DNA of 64,000 bases from assembly GCF_043290135.1 (NCBI RefSeq), contig NC_134709.1, positions 63,629,056-63,693,055 on the forward strand, read 5' to 3'. Position numbers and translations under genes: made by a program. The DNA comes from Rhipicephalus microplus (Eukaryota > Arthropoda > Arachnida > Ixodida > Ixodidae). The notes under the pieces were generated by a model. That model was not told where the DNA came from. It did not search any database and saw only the letters and a program-made list of their open reading frames with translations. Of the stretch, positions 34,517 through 44,728 are shown in pieces. The stretch's first letter is position 1. Each line of letters starts with the position of its first letter.

Positions 34517-34930
34517 TGTCACGCAGCAAAGGACGACACAGTTGTCTATAAGGAAAACAAGTTTATTGGGGTGAACCTGTGCTCCCCTAACAACTGAAAG
34601 AATACACAGGCGGCGAAGCAGCGGACGGCAAAACGACGGGCACGCTAGTGAGCGTCGGCGATCGAATGTCGCGGCATCGGCTGTGCGAGAATTTCTATCC
34701 CTCGGCACGAGGGTTTCTCGAATAGTCGAATTGTATCAAGAACGCCGTGATAGCGTTTGTTCGAAACGCTGTTCGTTTAAAACGCTCGAAGCGCTGTTCG
34801 ATAGCGTTTGTTCGAAACGCTGCGATAGCGTTTGTTCGAAACGCTGTGAAAACAGTGATAGCACAGGCTGGCGCAGGCAGGCCGAAAAAACAAAACACAA
34901 ATAAACAAACCCAACGCATAGTTCACGGCA
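34517..34930 (-). repeat. Gypsy A 5' LTR
   Basis: 414 bp, opening TGTCACGCAGC and closing CGGCA in plus orientation. It contains a run of hairpin units AGCGTTT-GTTCG-AAACGCT, one of them at 34827-34845, with one unit more than the 3' LTR. The element reads leftwards, so this is the 5' LTR. Confidence 0.9.
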
Positions 34931-35112
34931 ATATGTTATTCATACAATCATGTTATGCCATACCAAGTTTGGTATCGATACCATTATCGAAACGGCCACG
35001 AGAGCCGTAGCCGGCTATATCGTAGTCGGCTATAAAGTCGTAGGCGGCTATATAGATAGATAGATATGCTCAACGTCGCCGAAGTTCACTTAGAAATGCT
35101 TCGCATTTGAAA
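34931..35112 (+). repeat. Composite repeat, copy 2, right end
   Basis: Resumes after gypsy A (ATATGTTATTCATACAATC, matching AATACGTTCTTAATACAGTC of copy 3). It runs through CCAAGTTTGGTATCGATACC to a short TAGA run and the end block GAAATGCTTCGCATTTGAA. Confidence 0.85.
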
Positions 35113-35690
35113 TTAAAATAGAAAAGTCCTGATTTCCTTTCTCCCCGTTTATTTGGTAATAATGCTACAAATAAAATCTAGGTAAATAAATTTTTATAGG
35201 CTAAGTGCACCTCCGCATTGCTACCATCAAATTGACTTCTTGCCACAGTAACATTAAAAATTTGATCTGTAGAGTTTTCGTAACATAACTTCGTCATCGA
35301 TTAGTGAAACGTGCTTACATCTGCACACTGCAGCTTCATTTGCTTGCTAGGAGGAGGCAAAACACTTATTTAGCACCGTATGCACTAAAGTGAGGTTCAG
35401 TGCGAGCGAGTCCAATGTTGGTGGAGACTTCAGGCCGTGGTGACTGCTGTGCCCTCTCTATGCTAGAGACTAGTGTTTTCGAGTAAAATCAGATCAGCGT
35501 GGCTTCACACTGCTACGAGGTAGTAATACGCGCAAAGTGGAGATTTTGAATATCTTCGTTTGGGGGCAGCGCCAGGAAATGTGGTAAAGATTTCCGTCCC
35601 CTTTTGGTCATCTGTACTACAGCTCGATTAAACTGAGGTGTTGAAGCATGATAGGATGCCTAGTTCAACATGACACCCGCATAGGGTCTT
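35113..35690. other. No recognisable gene
   Basis: Unique-looking AT-rich sequence between the end of composite copy 2 and a tRNA-like stretch. Confidence 0.4.
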
Positions 35691-35691
35691 A

Positions 35692-35778
35692 TTGCCACTA
35701 GCCTAACCGGTTAAAAGAATACCGGACTGCTTTGCAGAGGGTCCGTGTTCAAATCCCCTCTTATCATAAATTTTTTTT
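35692..35778 (+). ncRNA. tRNA-like sequence with pol III boxes
   Basis: TAGCCTAACCGG at 35699-35710 fits the A box consensus fully. TGTTCAAATCC at 35745-35757 fits the B box with two mismatches. A T8 run at 35771-35778 would serve as a pol III terminator. The T-stem pairs badly, so it is not a functional tRNA; a tRNA pseudogene or SINE head is likelier. Confidence 0.45.
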
Positions 35779-35862
35779 ACTTTGATAGCAATTATATGGA
35801 CAATCTCAGCTGATTTTTGCCATCGCTGCCGCCATAGCTGTAATGTCCGGATGAGTATATAA

Positions 35863-36444
35863 TAAAATAGAGGTGTTGTACGTGTAGGAAGCTTCCGACG
35901 CAGCTTGGTGAAAGGTGCTTTAGGAGTGTGGCAGCTTGGGCTAGTTGGTATGGCATGACGATAGTTATATTGTCGAGGCCGCGCAGATGGCACGCGAACA
36001 GGTGCCTTGTATTAGCAAGCCCTCCGTGGCTTTGTCCGAGAAGGAACGCAGGTTCCTCGAAGGTTTCGGTGCGGGCAGGTAGTTATTTTATCTTTAAGTT
36101 TCTGTTTCGTTTTCTTCTAGGTTTTTTCTTTGCTGTTTTTCAGTGCCTTTGTTTTTGTGTTGTTTGTTTTTGTTTTTCTTACTCATGTTCTGCTCCTTGT
36201 GCCATAAGGTTTTTATTACATGGTCACTGTCTCCTCTATATATTTCGTGCTCTGCGGTTGGCGCTCGTGTCTTTCGTGTCCTTCTTGTCTCTGTGTCGTT
36301 TTGTTCTCGCGCTATAACTGTCGTCGTGCTTTAGGAGTCAGGTATGGCTACCGGCGAGCGGCATGCGCGAGCTACTACTACTGCCACTGTTTATCATCGT
36401 CTTCTTCAGTAGCAGCAGAGCGTCCGTTATTCAGATTCATTACA
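35863..36444 (-). repeat. Gypsy B 3' LTR with inserted element
   Basis: 171 bp of LTR split by an insertion at 35928-36325. A PPT-like CGCGGGGAGTAAT on the minus strand lies just inside it (36445-36457). Confidence 0.88.
35928..36325. mobile_element. 398-bp insertion in the LTR with 13-bp TSD
   Basis: GTGCTTTAGGAGT occurs at 35915-35927 and 36326-36338, flanking the insert. Removing the insert and one copy restores the 171-bp length of the other LTR exactly. Near its ends are GACGATAGTTAT (about 35957) and ATAACTGTCGTC (about 36314), inverted with one mismatch. The interior is T-rich on the plus strand and noncoding. It may be a short non-autonomous retroposon or a trimmed Penelope-like copy; no coding evidence supports either. 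Confidence 0.85.
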
Positions 36445-36480
36445 ATTACTCCCCGCGAAATAAGGAGCCATCATGGCGAC

Positions 36481-37880
36481 TTATGGACAAGTAAATACAG
36501 GAAGATCGTAGCAGGGCTTTAGTCTCGAGACATGCACAATTTCCTGGCCGCGACGACGTTGATCAGAAGATGGTTCCAGTGGCTCGATGAGGTAATTCAC
36601 CGGTGACGTTTTATGTAGTACACGATATGGGCCGTGATACTTGGGGACCAATTTGGTAGAGAGGTCAGGTGTAGCAGAAGGGACGTGAAGCCGGATGAGT
36701 GCACCTGGATCGTAGGAAGTAGTGTTGACTGATGCGTCGTGGTGGTGATTTTGGCGTCCTTGATCTTGGGTTGTGAATGATCTTGCCAGTTGGTGGCACT
36801 CTTCAGCGTATGTAGCGGCTTGAGACAGAGTCGTGGACTCTGAAGAGCCATGTCTGTATAAAAGAATGGTGTCCATAGCGCAAGAAGGTTCGCGTTTGTA
36901 AAGGAGGAAAAAAGGAGAGAACCCAGTAGTGCTTTGAATGGCGGTATTATAGGCGAACGTGATAAACGGGAGCACTCGGTCCCGATTGGAGTGGTCTGAC
37001 GAGATGTACATAGAAAGCATGTCACAAAGAATGCGGTTGAAGCGCTCTGCCATTCCATTGGTCTGGGGATGATAAGTGCTTGTAGTGCGGTGAACGACGT
37101 GGCACTCACGCAGCAATGCTGTGATGACGTCTGACAAGAATACGCGACCACGATCACTCACTCATTCTCGAGCTGCTCTATGACGTAATACAATGTTGGG
37201 AAGAACAAACTTCGCAACGTCTTTTGCTGTACACGAGGGAAGGGATGAAATGTCGGCATACCGCGTGAGGTGGTCGACGGCAACAATGATCTAGCGGTTA
37301 CCGTCTACAGTGTCGGAAAAGGGACCATAGATATCGAGATATCGATGCCGACACAGTCGAATGGTCGGGATGGGCATGGTAGGGGTAATAAGGTACTGCT
37401 GGCGTGATGAGGGGGAGTCATTCGACTCTGGCACGTCGAGAAAGCCCGAACGTACTGTCGTATAAAACGGTACAAGCCATGCCAGTAATATCGGAGCCGT
37501 ATGCGAGAATAAGTCTTCAGGAAACCTGCGTGGCCAATATGGGGTCGTCATGAAACGTGGAACAAATTTCGGTTCACAGATGACGTGGAATCACGAGTAG
37601 CCACTGACGTCCACCTGGTGCGTAGTTGCGTGGGTACAGCACGTCGTCGTGAGTGGTGAAGTGCTCGACTTGCCCACGCAACGTGTGAGTAGGGGGAGAA
37701 GCCGTCCGCCCAGCCAGGATGTCTAGAATCGAAGCACTCCAAGGGTCCTTGCGTTGCTCAGATGGCATGTCGGCGATGGTGACGGCAGTGGCATCACAGA
37801 TGAGACTTTCGCAGCAGGCCGGGTCAAGGGGTAGAGGAGAACGTGAGAGGGCGTCTGCGTCCGAATGTTTCCAGCCCGAG
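36481..37880 (-). pseudogene. Gypsy B integrase
   Basis: The N-terminal zinc part is badly degraded (pieces near 37600-37500). Core: [19 protein letters not shown] text near 37310 (first Asp), LRHRAARE, a stop, then VSDRGRVFLSDVITALL (second Asp, 37155) and YHPQTNGMAERFNRIL (Glu). The C-terminal module ALIRLHVPSATPDLSTKLVP and YHGPYRVLHK is followed by IVHVSRLKPCYDLP near the end at 36481. At least three stops or frame changes. Confidence 0.85.
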
Positions 37881-37889
37881 CGATAGACC

Positions 37890-38550
37890 ACGTGAATATC
37901 ATATTCTTGAAGGCATAACCCCCATCGGGCGAGGCGACCACAAGCTTGGATCCTTCAGTGACGACAACCAGCAGAGGGCGTGGTGGTCAGTCACGACATC
38001 AAAAGGGCGCCCGTACACGTAAGGTTGAAATTCCTCTATCGCCCAAATAATGGCGAGGCATTCTTTTTCAGTGACGAAATAGTTGATTTCGGCTTTGCTA
38101 AGAGTTTGGCTTGCGTAGGCAACCACGTACTCTTGGAAGCCGTCTTTCTGCTGCGCAAGAATAGCACCTAGCCTGACAGCACTAGCGTCGGTGTGGATCT
38201 CTGTGGGTGGCGATGTGTCGTATTATCGCAGAAAAGCAGTGACGTGAGGAGGTGGCGCAGTTCAATGAAACAATTGCCACAGGTGGCAAACCAGGCCGAA
38301 AGGTCTCTAGAACCAGCAAGGAGCTTGGTTAAAGGAGCGGTGATCGTCGCGAAATTGCGGACATAGCGCCGGAAGTAGGAGCAAATGCCTATGAAGCTTC
38401 GGAGCTGTTTCATGGGCATTGGTTTGGGAAATGCTGAAACGGCTGTAAGTTGGGCAGGGTCAGGAATAATGCAGTCTTTCGAAACCACATGGCCAAGGAT
38501 CGTTAACTTTCGAGCGGCGAAATGGCACTTCTTCAGATTCAGTTGAAGCC
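37890..38550 (-). pseudogene. Gypsy B end of reverse transcriptase and RNase H
   Basis: Resumes at 38550 with [20 protein letters not shown], then [20 protein letters not shown] (thumb/connection). After a frame change comes RNase [18 protein letters not shown] (first Asp), [27 protein letters not shown] (Glu) and [18 protein letters not shown] (second Asp). The end [11 protein letters not shown] is read near 37870. Several stops. Confidence 0.85.
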
Positions 38551-39267
38551 TGTTATGCCTGCGAGTCCACACCCAACGTCCATGCCTCTGAAAAAGGCAA
38601 TCTGTGTCAAGGCCAGCACGCGAGCCCGCCTGACGCGAACAACTCAACGGCGTCATCACGCGGCGGTGTCTTTCTGTCGCGCACGCACAGCGAGCCCGTC
38701 GAAGCAATCGGCGCCTTCCTGTCTGGCGAGTCTGATGCAATGCGTGGCGACGTCACTCGTCCTTGGGTGCAGCCACGTGCAGCGCAGCGACTTCAGATTC
38801 GATGAGAATAACGCGGCCCAGCGGTGACCCCATTGGAGGATTCTGACCTCACGGCCAGTGGCGCTTCTGGTTGGACATTTGGTTACTCAAAGAATTATCC
38901 CGGTGCATATAAAAAAAGCCTTGCGGCGCGTCGCGAGAGGTAGACTTATGTGTTAGAGAGGAGAGCTCGGCTCTTCGGGTCTCTACGCTGTCGGCCCCAG
39001 TGCCGAATTTGTAACGCCTCTGTGTACTTGCTGTACATAAACCTTCTTTAACTCACCGTCGTCTCGCCCGCTCGTCTATCAGCTCTGCTCAGAAGCAGTC
39101 GTGAGCTGAGAAACCTACGCTACCAAACGACTGGTGACCGTGTCGGTGGAGATTGGAGCAGTGGCGCCTTCGGGACCGTGTTGGCGTTGCCGTCTTTCGT
39201 AACAGCCGTGGCAGCGGTGGGATTCGTGGCGCCCTTGGTAACGTCGTCGGGGGCGCGCTTCATAACA
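38551..39267 (+). repeat. 5' LTR of the Gmr1-like element
   Basis: 717 bp. It includes GTGCATATAAAAAAAGCC (TATA-like, near 38905) and TGTACATAAACCTTCTTTAA (polyadenylation-like, near 39033), in the places expected for U3/R signals. It is followed by TGGTTGGTAGCTGCGGGA, a possible PBS. Confidence 0.88.
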
Positions 39268-39575
39268 GTGGTTGGTAGCTGCGGGATCGGCTGGCGTCAG
39301 CGACATCGATGCGGTGAGTGCCTGATGTTTTCCCCTCAGTTCACCAGGCTACTCTAGCTCAGGTTATAGTAGTTTAGAGAAGGGTTGTGTGAAGCATTAG
39401 AGTGAGCTTTGATCGTTTCAAACAAAGTCGAAGTGATTTGAAACCAAAGTTAATGCGGAGGGGGGTAAACATGGGAGTGTTAAAAATTGCTTGCGCGTCT
39501 TGCTAGTAGACATATAGTGGGTACGGCAAGTATATCTTTAACAGGGCAAACTGCAAGAGGCTGCTAGTGTGAACG

Positions 39576-40640
39576 ATGGAGAACCTTAAAGTGAAGAAAC
39601 TCATCGAAATTTTTGAGGAACTCGGCATTACTTTGGGCCGTGCGAAACGAAAGCAAGTGATCCTTGAGATCATGAAGGATGAAGGAGTGTCGGCTGAGGA
39701 AGTCTATGAAGCCTGGTCGGATATCAGAGCACGCCGCGAGGAAGCTGAAAGGCGCGAACGCCGTGAGGAGGCCGGAAGACAGGAGCGCCTCAAGTTGAAA
39801 CGAATAGAATAGGCAATTCTACAGTCTTCGCAGGCGCCTACCATAGCTCCTCCGACAGTTCAGGTCAGCGGTTATAGAATTCGAGACCAACTTCCACCGA
39901 TCGTAGTAGGCGAGGACATGGCGATGTATCTCGTCAAGTTTAACACGTCTGTGTTCAAAATCCTTTAGAGCGGTCTCTTTGGGCGCAGAACCTGTTAGCT
40001 CTTCTTCCCGGGGAAGTGTCCGATGCTATAACTTGCTTTTGGTGGGAAGCGTTTGAGAGCTAAGACGAGGTTAAGGAAGTGCTCTTGAGACGTTATAAGT
40101 TGTCACCCGAGGCTTTCAGGCAAAGGTTCTGGTATGCTAAAAAGGGAAATGAGTCACACGATGACTTCGTGTTTCGTCTTAAAACCGGTTTAATTGAATG
40201 GCTCATGGGCTAAGGTGTTTATGACGATTGCGATAAAGTGGTGGAATGCGTTGCATTGGAGCAATTCTACCGCTGCATCGAGGAGGATGTCAAGCTTTGG
40301 CTGCAGGACAAACTTGGTAAAGTACAGTTAAACAAGGCAGCAGAGTTGACTGAGGAGTATTATACTCGCCGAAAGTTGCATAGCAGGGCAGTGCGCGTTC
40401 AAAAGGATGAAAGGAAAGAGGGATTTTCGCAGAAACCTGATCAACGGAAGCCGCGAATCGGCTACAACTGCAGAAAGGAAGGGCACATCGCGATACACTG
40501 TAAGCAAAAGTTTGCAACTATCAGAGAATCGGAAAACAAACGGAAGCCGTGAATCTGCTACAACTGCAAAAAGGAACGGCACATCGCAATAAACTGTAAG
40601 CAAAAGTTCGCTTTTGCAACGATCCAAGAATCAGAAAAGA
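39576..40640 (+). pseudogene. Gmr1-like gag with SCAN-like capsid end and zinc knuckles
   Basis: Opens MENLKVKKLIEIFEELGITL followed by a charged coiled segment (EEAERRERREEAGRQERLKL), stop at 39812. After several stops comes ALEQFYRCIEEDVKLWLQDK and LNKAAELTEEYYTRR at 40250-40370, which resembles a SCAN / retroviral capsid C-terminal domain (LEQF, a Trp-Leu pair, then an AxxLAE-like helix). Two zinc knuckle copies follow: GYNCRKEGHIAIHC near 40460, whose first Cys is changed to Gly, and CYNCKKERHIAINC near 40555. They lie in the same frame separated by a TGA and look like a ~105-bp tandem duplication. Confidence 0.7.
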
Positions 40641-40649
40641 ACACGTGGT

Positions 40650-40935
40650 TGTTAGAGCCGTATCTCCAAGAAATTAGTCTTAATGGGAAAACCTGTCGAG
40701 CAATTAGAGACTCAGCGGCAACCATGGACGTTGTCCATCCTTCATTGGTGTCTCCGGATTACTTTACAGCAGAATATGAGTGGATCAGGCAAGTCGCCGA
40801 GGAGTAGAGTGCTTGCTTACCAATCGCTACGGTTGTCATTGAAGGCCCGTTCGGTAAGCGTCTCACCAAAGCGGCTGTGTCTGCCGTGCTTCCCGACCAT
40901 TTTCCTTATCTTTTTTCTAACAACTCAGAGCAGCT
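40650..40935 (+). pseudogene. Gmr1-like protease remnant
   Basis: After the second knuckle the frame reads NGKTCRAIRDSAATMDVVHP. This sits where an RDSGATMD-type retropepsin active site is expected; the Gly is Ala here. EGPFGKRLTKAAVSAVLPDH follows after a stop. The assignment rests on position and one short motif. Confidence 0.5.
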
Positions 40936-40978
40936 TCTAAAAGAGCATGGTAAATAGTTCTTCCCCAACTTATCGTAC

Positions 40979-41625
40979 ATGGCCTTCACGCGATCGCAAG
41001 CGCGGAAGCTTTCGCAAGAGCTTGATCTTGTTCAATGTGGTGAGCCATCAAGTGACCTCGGTGGCGAGTCGACGGAACCTCAGAGAGGAAATTCTCCGCG
41101 TGAGTCATGTGAGCAGTCACTCGAGCGGCCCGTCGCTGAAGCGACCGGCGCGGTTTCTGTAGCAGGGGGAGATGACATGGCGCCATTGAGTCAGAGCGAG
41201 AGGGGTGCAATGCTCTCGCCTGTAGCGGAAAGGTGGAGCGAGCTGTCGAGGGTTGATCGAGAGACATTCGAGAGCAACGGCAATAAAGTTGTGTTCTCTC
41301 TCTTCGAGAGCAACGTGAGGACCTCTCGATTAAAGTGCTAGTGGAAAGCCACATGAAAGCTGCACAAGTGTTGTCGTAGGAGTACTACGACAAATCGGCG
41401 AAGGAGCGCGCTTTTGAAGTAGGAAGTCAGGTAATGCTGCTGCGGCCATCTAAGAAGAACAAGCTTGAGGTTCATTTGGAAGGGCCTGCCAAAGTAATAT
41501 CGAAGCTTTCTTATACCAATTATGAAGTGAAATTAGGAAGGCGGCCGAACAAAATTTACCACAGCTACTTGATGAAACCACACGTTCAACGTCAAGCGGT
41601 CGTAAATCTGCTTTTGAATACTTAA
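40979..41625 (+). pseudogene. Gmr1-like linker joined to integrase C-terminus
   Basis: MAFTRSQARKLSQELD begins an acidic/Ser-rich linker (to about 41260). The catalytic integrase core that should follow is missing. At about 41345 the text becomes VLVESHMKAAQVLS, stop, EYYDKSAKERAFEVGSQVML then EGPAKVISKLSYTNYEVKLG and IYHSYLMKPHV to 41625. This is the GPY/F-type C-terminal module of a gypsy integrase (YDK.A..R.F..G..V / GP..V). An internal deletion of roughly the whole zinc and D,D-E core is implied. Confidence 0.7.
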
Positions 41626-41639
41626 GAGGAAGAGGGAGC

Positions 41640-41940
41640 AGATATTTTGAGTTCTAGTGATGTAATCGAAAGGGGATCGGAGTTAATCTTGGAGCAGTTG
41701 AACCTAGAGCCTAGGTTAAGTGAAGTCCAGAAGGAGGACTTCAAAAGGATTGTTACCGAGTTTGAAGACGTGTTTACGGACCGCCCCGGAAACGCGACGG
41801 TGATTGAACACGATATCGAACTAACTTGTGAGGAGCCAATCCGTAGCAGGCCATATCGTTGTTCCCCTGTGCAACGTCGCAAGTATGAGAAGCTCTTGGT
41901 ACCGCATAGGTATCGTCGCCTAAAAGTGGCCGGTTACTGA
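41640..41940 (+). pseudogene. Pre-RT leader located after the integrase end
   Basis: EDFKRIVTEFEDVFTDRPGN, IEHDIELTCEEPIRSRPYRC and SPVQRRKYEKLL form the segment that directly precedes the RT fingers in gypsy-type pol (compare KHRI...RP in gypsy A and C). It ends at a TGA at 41940 and no RT core follows. Noncoding sequence then runs to the 3' LTR. Its place after the integrase end is the evidence for the IN-before-RT order. Confidence 0.7.
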
Positions 41941-42631
41941 GATGGAGCATGATGCTCCAAGAGCACAACTTTAATGTTCGCTAAGAAAAAAGGAAAGCTA
42001 AACGCTAATGCAGGTGCATTGAGCAGTGCGTTCTAGCTAGTACCTTCTCAATCTTTCGGTTTCTCGCTGGCGATTCGGGGCAAAGTTTTGTACTCATCAC
42101 GGTCTTAGCTGAGTGCTGTCGTCCAGAATGAGCTCAAGGAGCCAACTTTATGTTGTATTCTAATTCGTTACGATGTTGTACGTGTAAAAAAATGAGTTCT
42201 CATTTAAGAGTCTTGTGTCCCACATGTGCCTCTTGATGTAGAGGAAACGAAATTCCGATAAACACGTAGCTAGGTTTAGGTTGTAATATACTTTGTCTGG
42301 TGTTCTGTCGGGTGACCGAGGGCACTTGCTTGTGTCGTGTGATGTCTGTTGTCGAACCGTTCTTGACAAGTTGCAGAACCATCGACAAGTGCTGAGACCA
42401 AAGACCGTCAGAAGAGACGAGCGAAGCTGGTCGACAAGTTGTGGCGACAAGCCAGTGGAGCTGGGATCCGTCCTCAAGAATGGGATGTGTTCCCAGAACA
42501 GAGTATGGAGCTGCATTCTCCCCATGGCCCTGGAGGTGAATCTGGAGGGACCTGGCAAACGAGCGCGCCTGATATCTGAGCCACGTGGAAGCAGCTCGTC
42601 TTTCCGGCGCATTGTCTAGTGGCGGGAGTGC

Positions 42632-43346
42632 TGTTATGCCTGCGAGTCCACACCGAACGTCCGTGCCTCTGAAAAAGGCAATCTTTGCCAAGGCCAGCGC
42701 GCGAGCCCGCCTGACGCGAACAACTCAACGGCGTCATCACGCGGCGGTGCCTTTCCGTCGCGCACGCACATAGAGCCCGTCGAAGCAATCAGCGCCTTCC
42801 TGTCTGGCCAGTCTGACTCAAGGCGTGGCGACGCCACTCGTCCTTGGGTGCAGGCACGTGTAGCGCAGCGGCTCCAGATTCGATGAGAATGACGCGGCCC
42901 AGCGGCGACCCCATTAGAAAGTTCTGACCTCACGGCCAGCGGCTCGGGTTGGACATTGGGTTACTCAAAGAATCCTTTCGGTGCATATAAAAAAAGCCCT
43001 GCGGTGCGTCACGAGAGGTAGACCTATGTGTTAGAGAGGGGAGCTCGGCTGTTCGGGTCTCTAAGTTGTCGGCCCCAGTGCCAAATTTGTAACGCCTCTT
43101 TATATATGCTGTACATAAACCTCGTTTAATTCACCGTCCGTCTCGTCCGCTCGTCTATTAGCTCTGCGCAGGAGCAGTCGCGAGCTGAGAAACCTACACT
43201 ACCAAACGGCTGGTGACCGTGTCGGTGGAGATCGGAGCAGTGGCGCCTTCGTGACCGTGTTGGCGTCGCCGTCTTTCGTAACAGTGGTGGCAGCGGTGGG
43301 ATTCGTGGCGCCCTTCGTAACGTCGTCGGAGGCGCGCTTCGTAACA
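42632..43346 (+). repeat. 3' LTR of the Gmr1-like element
   Basis: 715 bp, close to the 5' LTR with scattered substitutions and small indels. It is preceded by AGTGGCGGGAGTGC, a weak PPT. Confidence 0.88.
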
Positions 43347-43350
43347 AGCC

Positions 43351-44193
43351 CCACGGCGGAATTACAAGTGAGGACTTTTTCGAGGCGGGTTGAATAGGTG
43401 GCGAGATCAGTTGAAAAGGCGACAATGTCATCTAAATAACAAAGGCTAACGTTCCATATGAGACCTCATTCGCTCGAAAGTAGCTGGCGCGTTGCAGAGG
43501 CCAAAGGGCATGACTGAATTCGTAAAGTCCATCGGGCGTAATGAAAGCTGTTTTTTCGCGATCGGCCTCTGCCATGGGTTCTTGCTGGTATGCAGAGCAC
43601 AGATCAAAAGAGGAAAAAAATTCCGCTCCCTGTAGGCAGTCCAAGGCATCGTCAATGCGTGGCAGCGGATAGACATCCTTGCGCGTGATTCGGTTGAGAC
43701 GTCGCTAGTCCACGCAGAACCTGATAGATTCGTCCTTCTTCTTCACCAGCACAACTGGAGAGGCCCAGAGACTGTTTGACGGTTGGATTATGCCACGTTT
43801 CAGCATATCGTCAACCTGTTCATTGATGACACGGCGTTCGGCAGTTGACGCACGATATGGACGCTGTCTTAATGGTGCCTCTTGACCGGTATCTATACGG
43901 TGAACAACAGATGACGCTCGACCTAAGGAAGGCTGATTGTGGTCAAACGAAGCTCGAAAACGCTGGAGGAGCTTTATCAGCTGTTTCTGCTGCCCAGGCG
44001 TGAGGTGGCAATCAATGGACTTGCGGAATACATCCATAGGGTCCTTGGCGTCAGTTGCGGGTGTAATGGCACAAGTCGGTAGAAATTGCTTGTCGGGATA
44101 CTTCGTGTCTTCAAAAAAAAACAATCTAAGGTCTCGAGGGTCCTCAGACACTCGCCGCGAAGCAGGATGTATGGACAAGCAGAGACGTTGCAC
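43351..44193 (-). pseudogene. Gypsy B reverse transcriptase, N-terminal two thirds
   Basis: Leader ASSVVHRIDTGQEAPLRQRP then SLWASPVVLVKKKDESIRFC, a TAG in place of Tyr at 43705, then RRLNRITRKDVYPLPRIDDA, DREKTAFITPDGLYEF, MPFGLCNAPATFER and, after frame changes, VSLCYLDDIVAFSTD with the LDD active site (about 43440-43400). The frame runs into SAVGL at 43351, where the inserted Gmr1-like element cuts it. The polypeptide continues at 38550. Confidence 0.85.
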
Positions 44194-44413
44194 GCATAAG
44201 GTACCGCCGAACCATTGGAAACGTTGATGACGGCAAACGGGAGGACGATGGTTCGGTGGTGCGCACTACCCGTAGTTGGTTGGAACAGGAGCGTCGAGTT
44301 AGTCGCAGCAAGGGAAAGCACAGGCACTAGGACGACGGAGAAAGGCGCGATGGGGACATCAGCTGCGGCAAACACTTTCGAGGGACTGTGGTGGTCGATA
44401 TCAAAACACGAAG

Positions 44414-44728
44414 TCAACGTGAGTTCAGCACGAGCGGAGTCGATGAGAGCCTGATGGGTAGAAAGGAAATCCCATCCCATCCTATTATGACGTCGTAAGT
44501 TGAACGTAGAAGAACATCAAAGTTGATGGCGTACCAAACATCTTGAATAAGAACACGTGCTGTGCACTGAGCCATCGGCGCGATGAAATGGGAGGAGGCT
44601 GTACCCAGAGCAAGATTCGTAATCGGCGTTTTAACTTTTCTCAAATCGCGACACAGTTTTTCAATAATTACAGAAACGACGGTGCCTGTGTCGACAAGTG
44701 CACATACAGCAACACCTTCTACCAGCAC
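44414..44728 (-). pseudogene. Gypsy B aspartic protease
   Basis: VCALVDTGTVVSVI carries the DTG active site, and DVIIGWDGISFL stands at the place of the ILG block. The open frame ends at 44414, and the leader to RT continues in overlapping frames to 44193. Confidence 0.75.

Larger units (their letters stand above)
23218..34930 (-). mobile_element. Gypsy A: Ty3/gypsy LTR retrotransposon, minus strand
   Basis: The LTRs (TGTCA...CGGCA in plus orientation) lie at 23218-23617 and 34517-34930. Flanking ATAT at 23214-23217 and 34931-34934 is a 4-bp TSD. It is confirmed because joining the flanks gives the sequence found uninterrupted at this point in composite copies 1 and 3. On the minus strand the order is 5' LTR, PBS, gag, protease, RT, RNase H, integrase, PPT, 3' LTR. 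The order is standard and no env or chromodomain was seen. The RNase H is split by a 5.8-kb LINE at 25203-30959. All ORFs carry stops or frameshifts. Confidence 0.95.
38551..43346 (+). mobile_element. Gmr1-like LTR retrotransposon, internally deleted, plus strand
   Basis: LTRs of 717 bp (38551-39267) and 715 bp (42632-43346), both TGTTATGCC...TAACA, flanked by AGCC at 38547-38550 and 43347-43350 (4-bp TSD). The internal part is only 3.36 kb: gag with a SCAN-like segment, two zinc knuckles, a protease remnant, the C-terminal end of an integrase, then the leader that normally precedes RT. There is no RT or RNase H. Integrase before RT is the order of Gmr1-like gypsy elements, from whose capsid the vertebrate SCAN domain is thought to derive. 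Confidence 0.88.
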
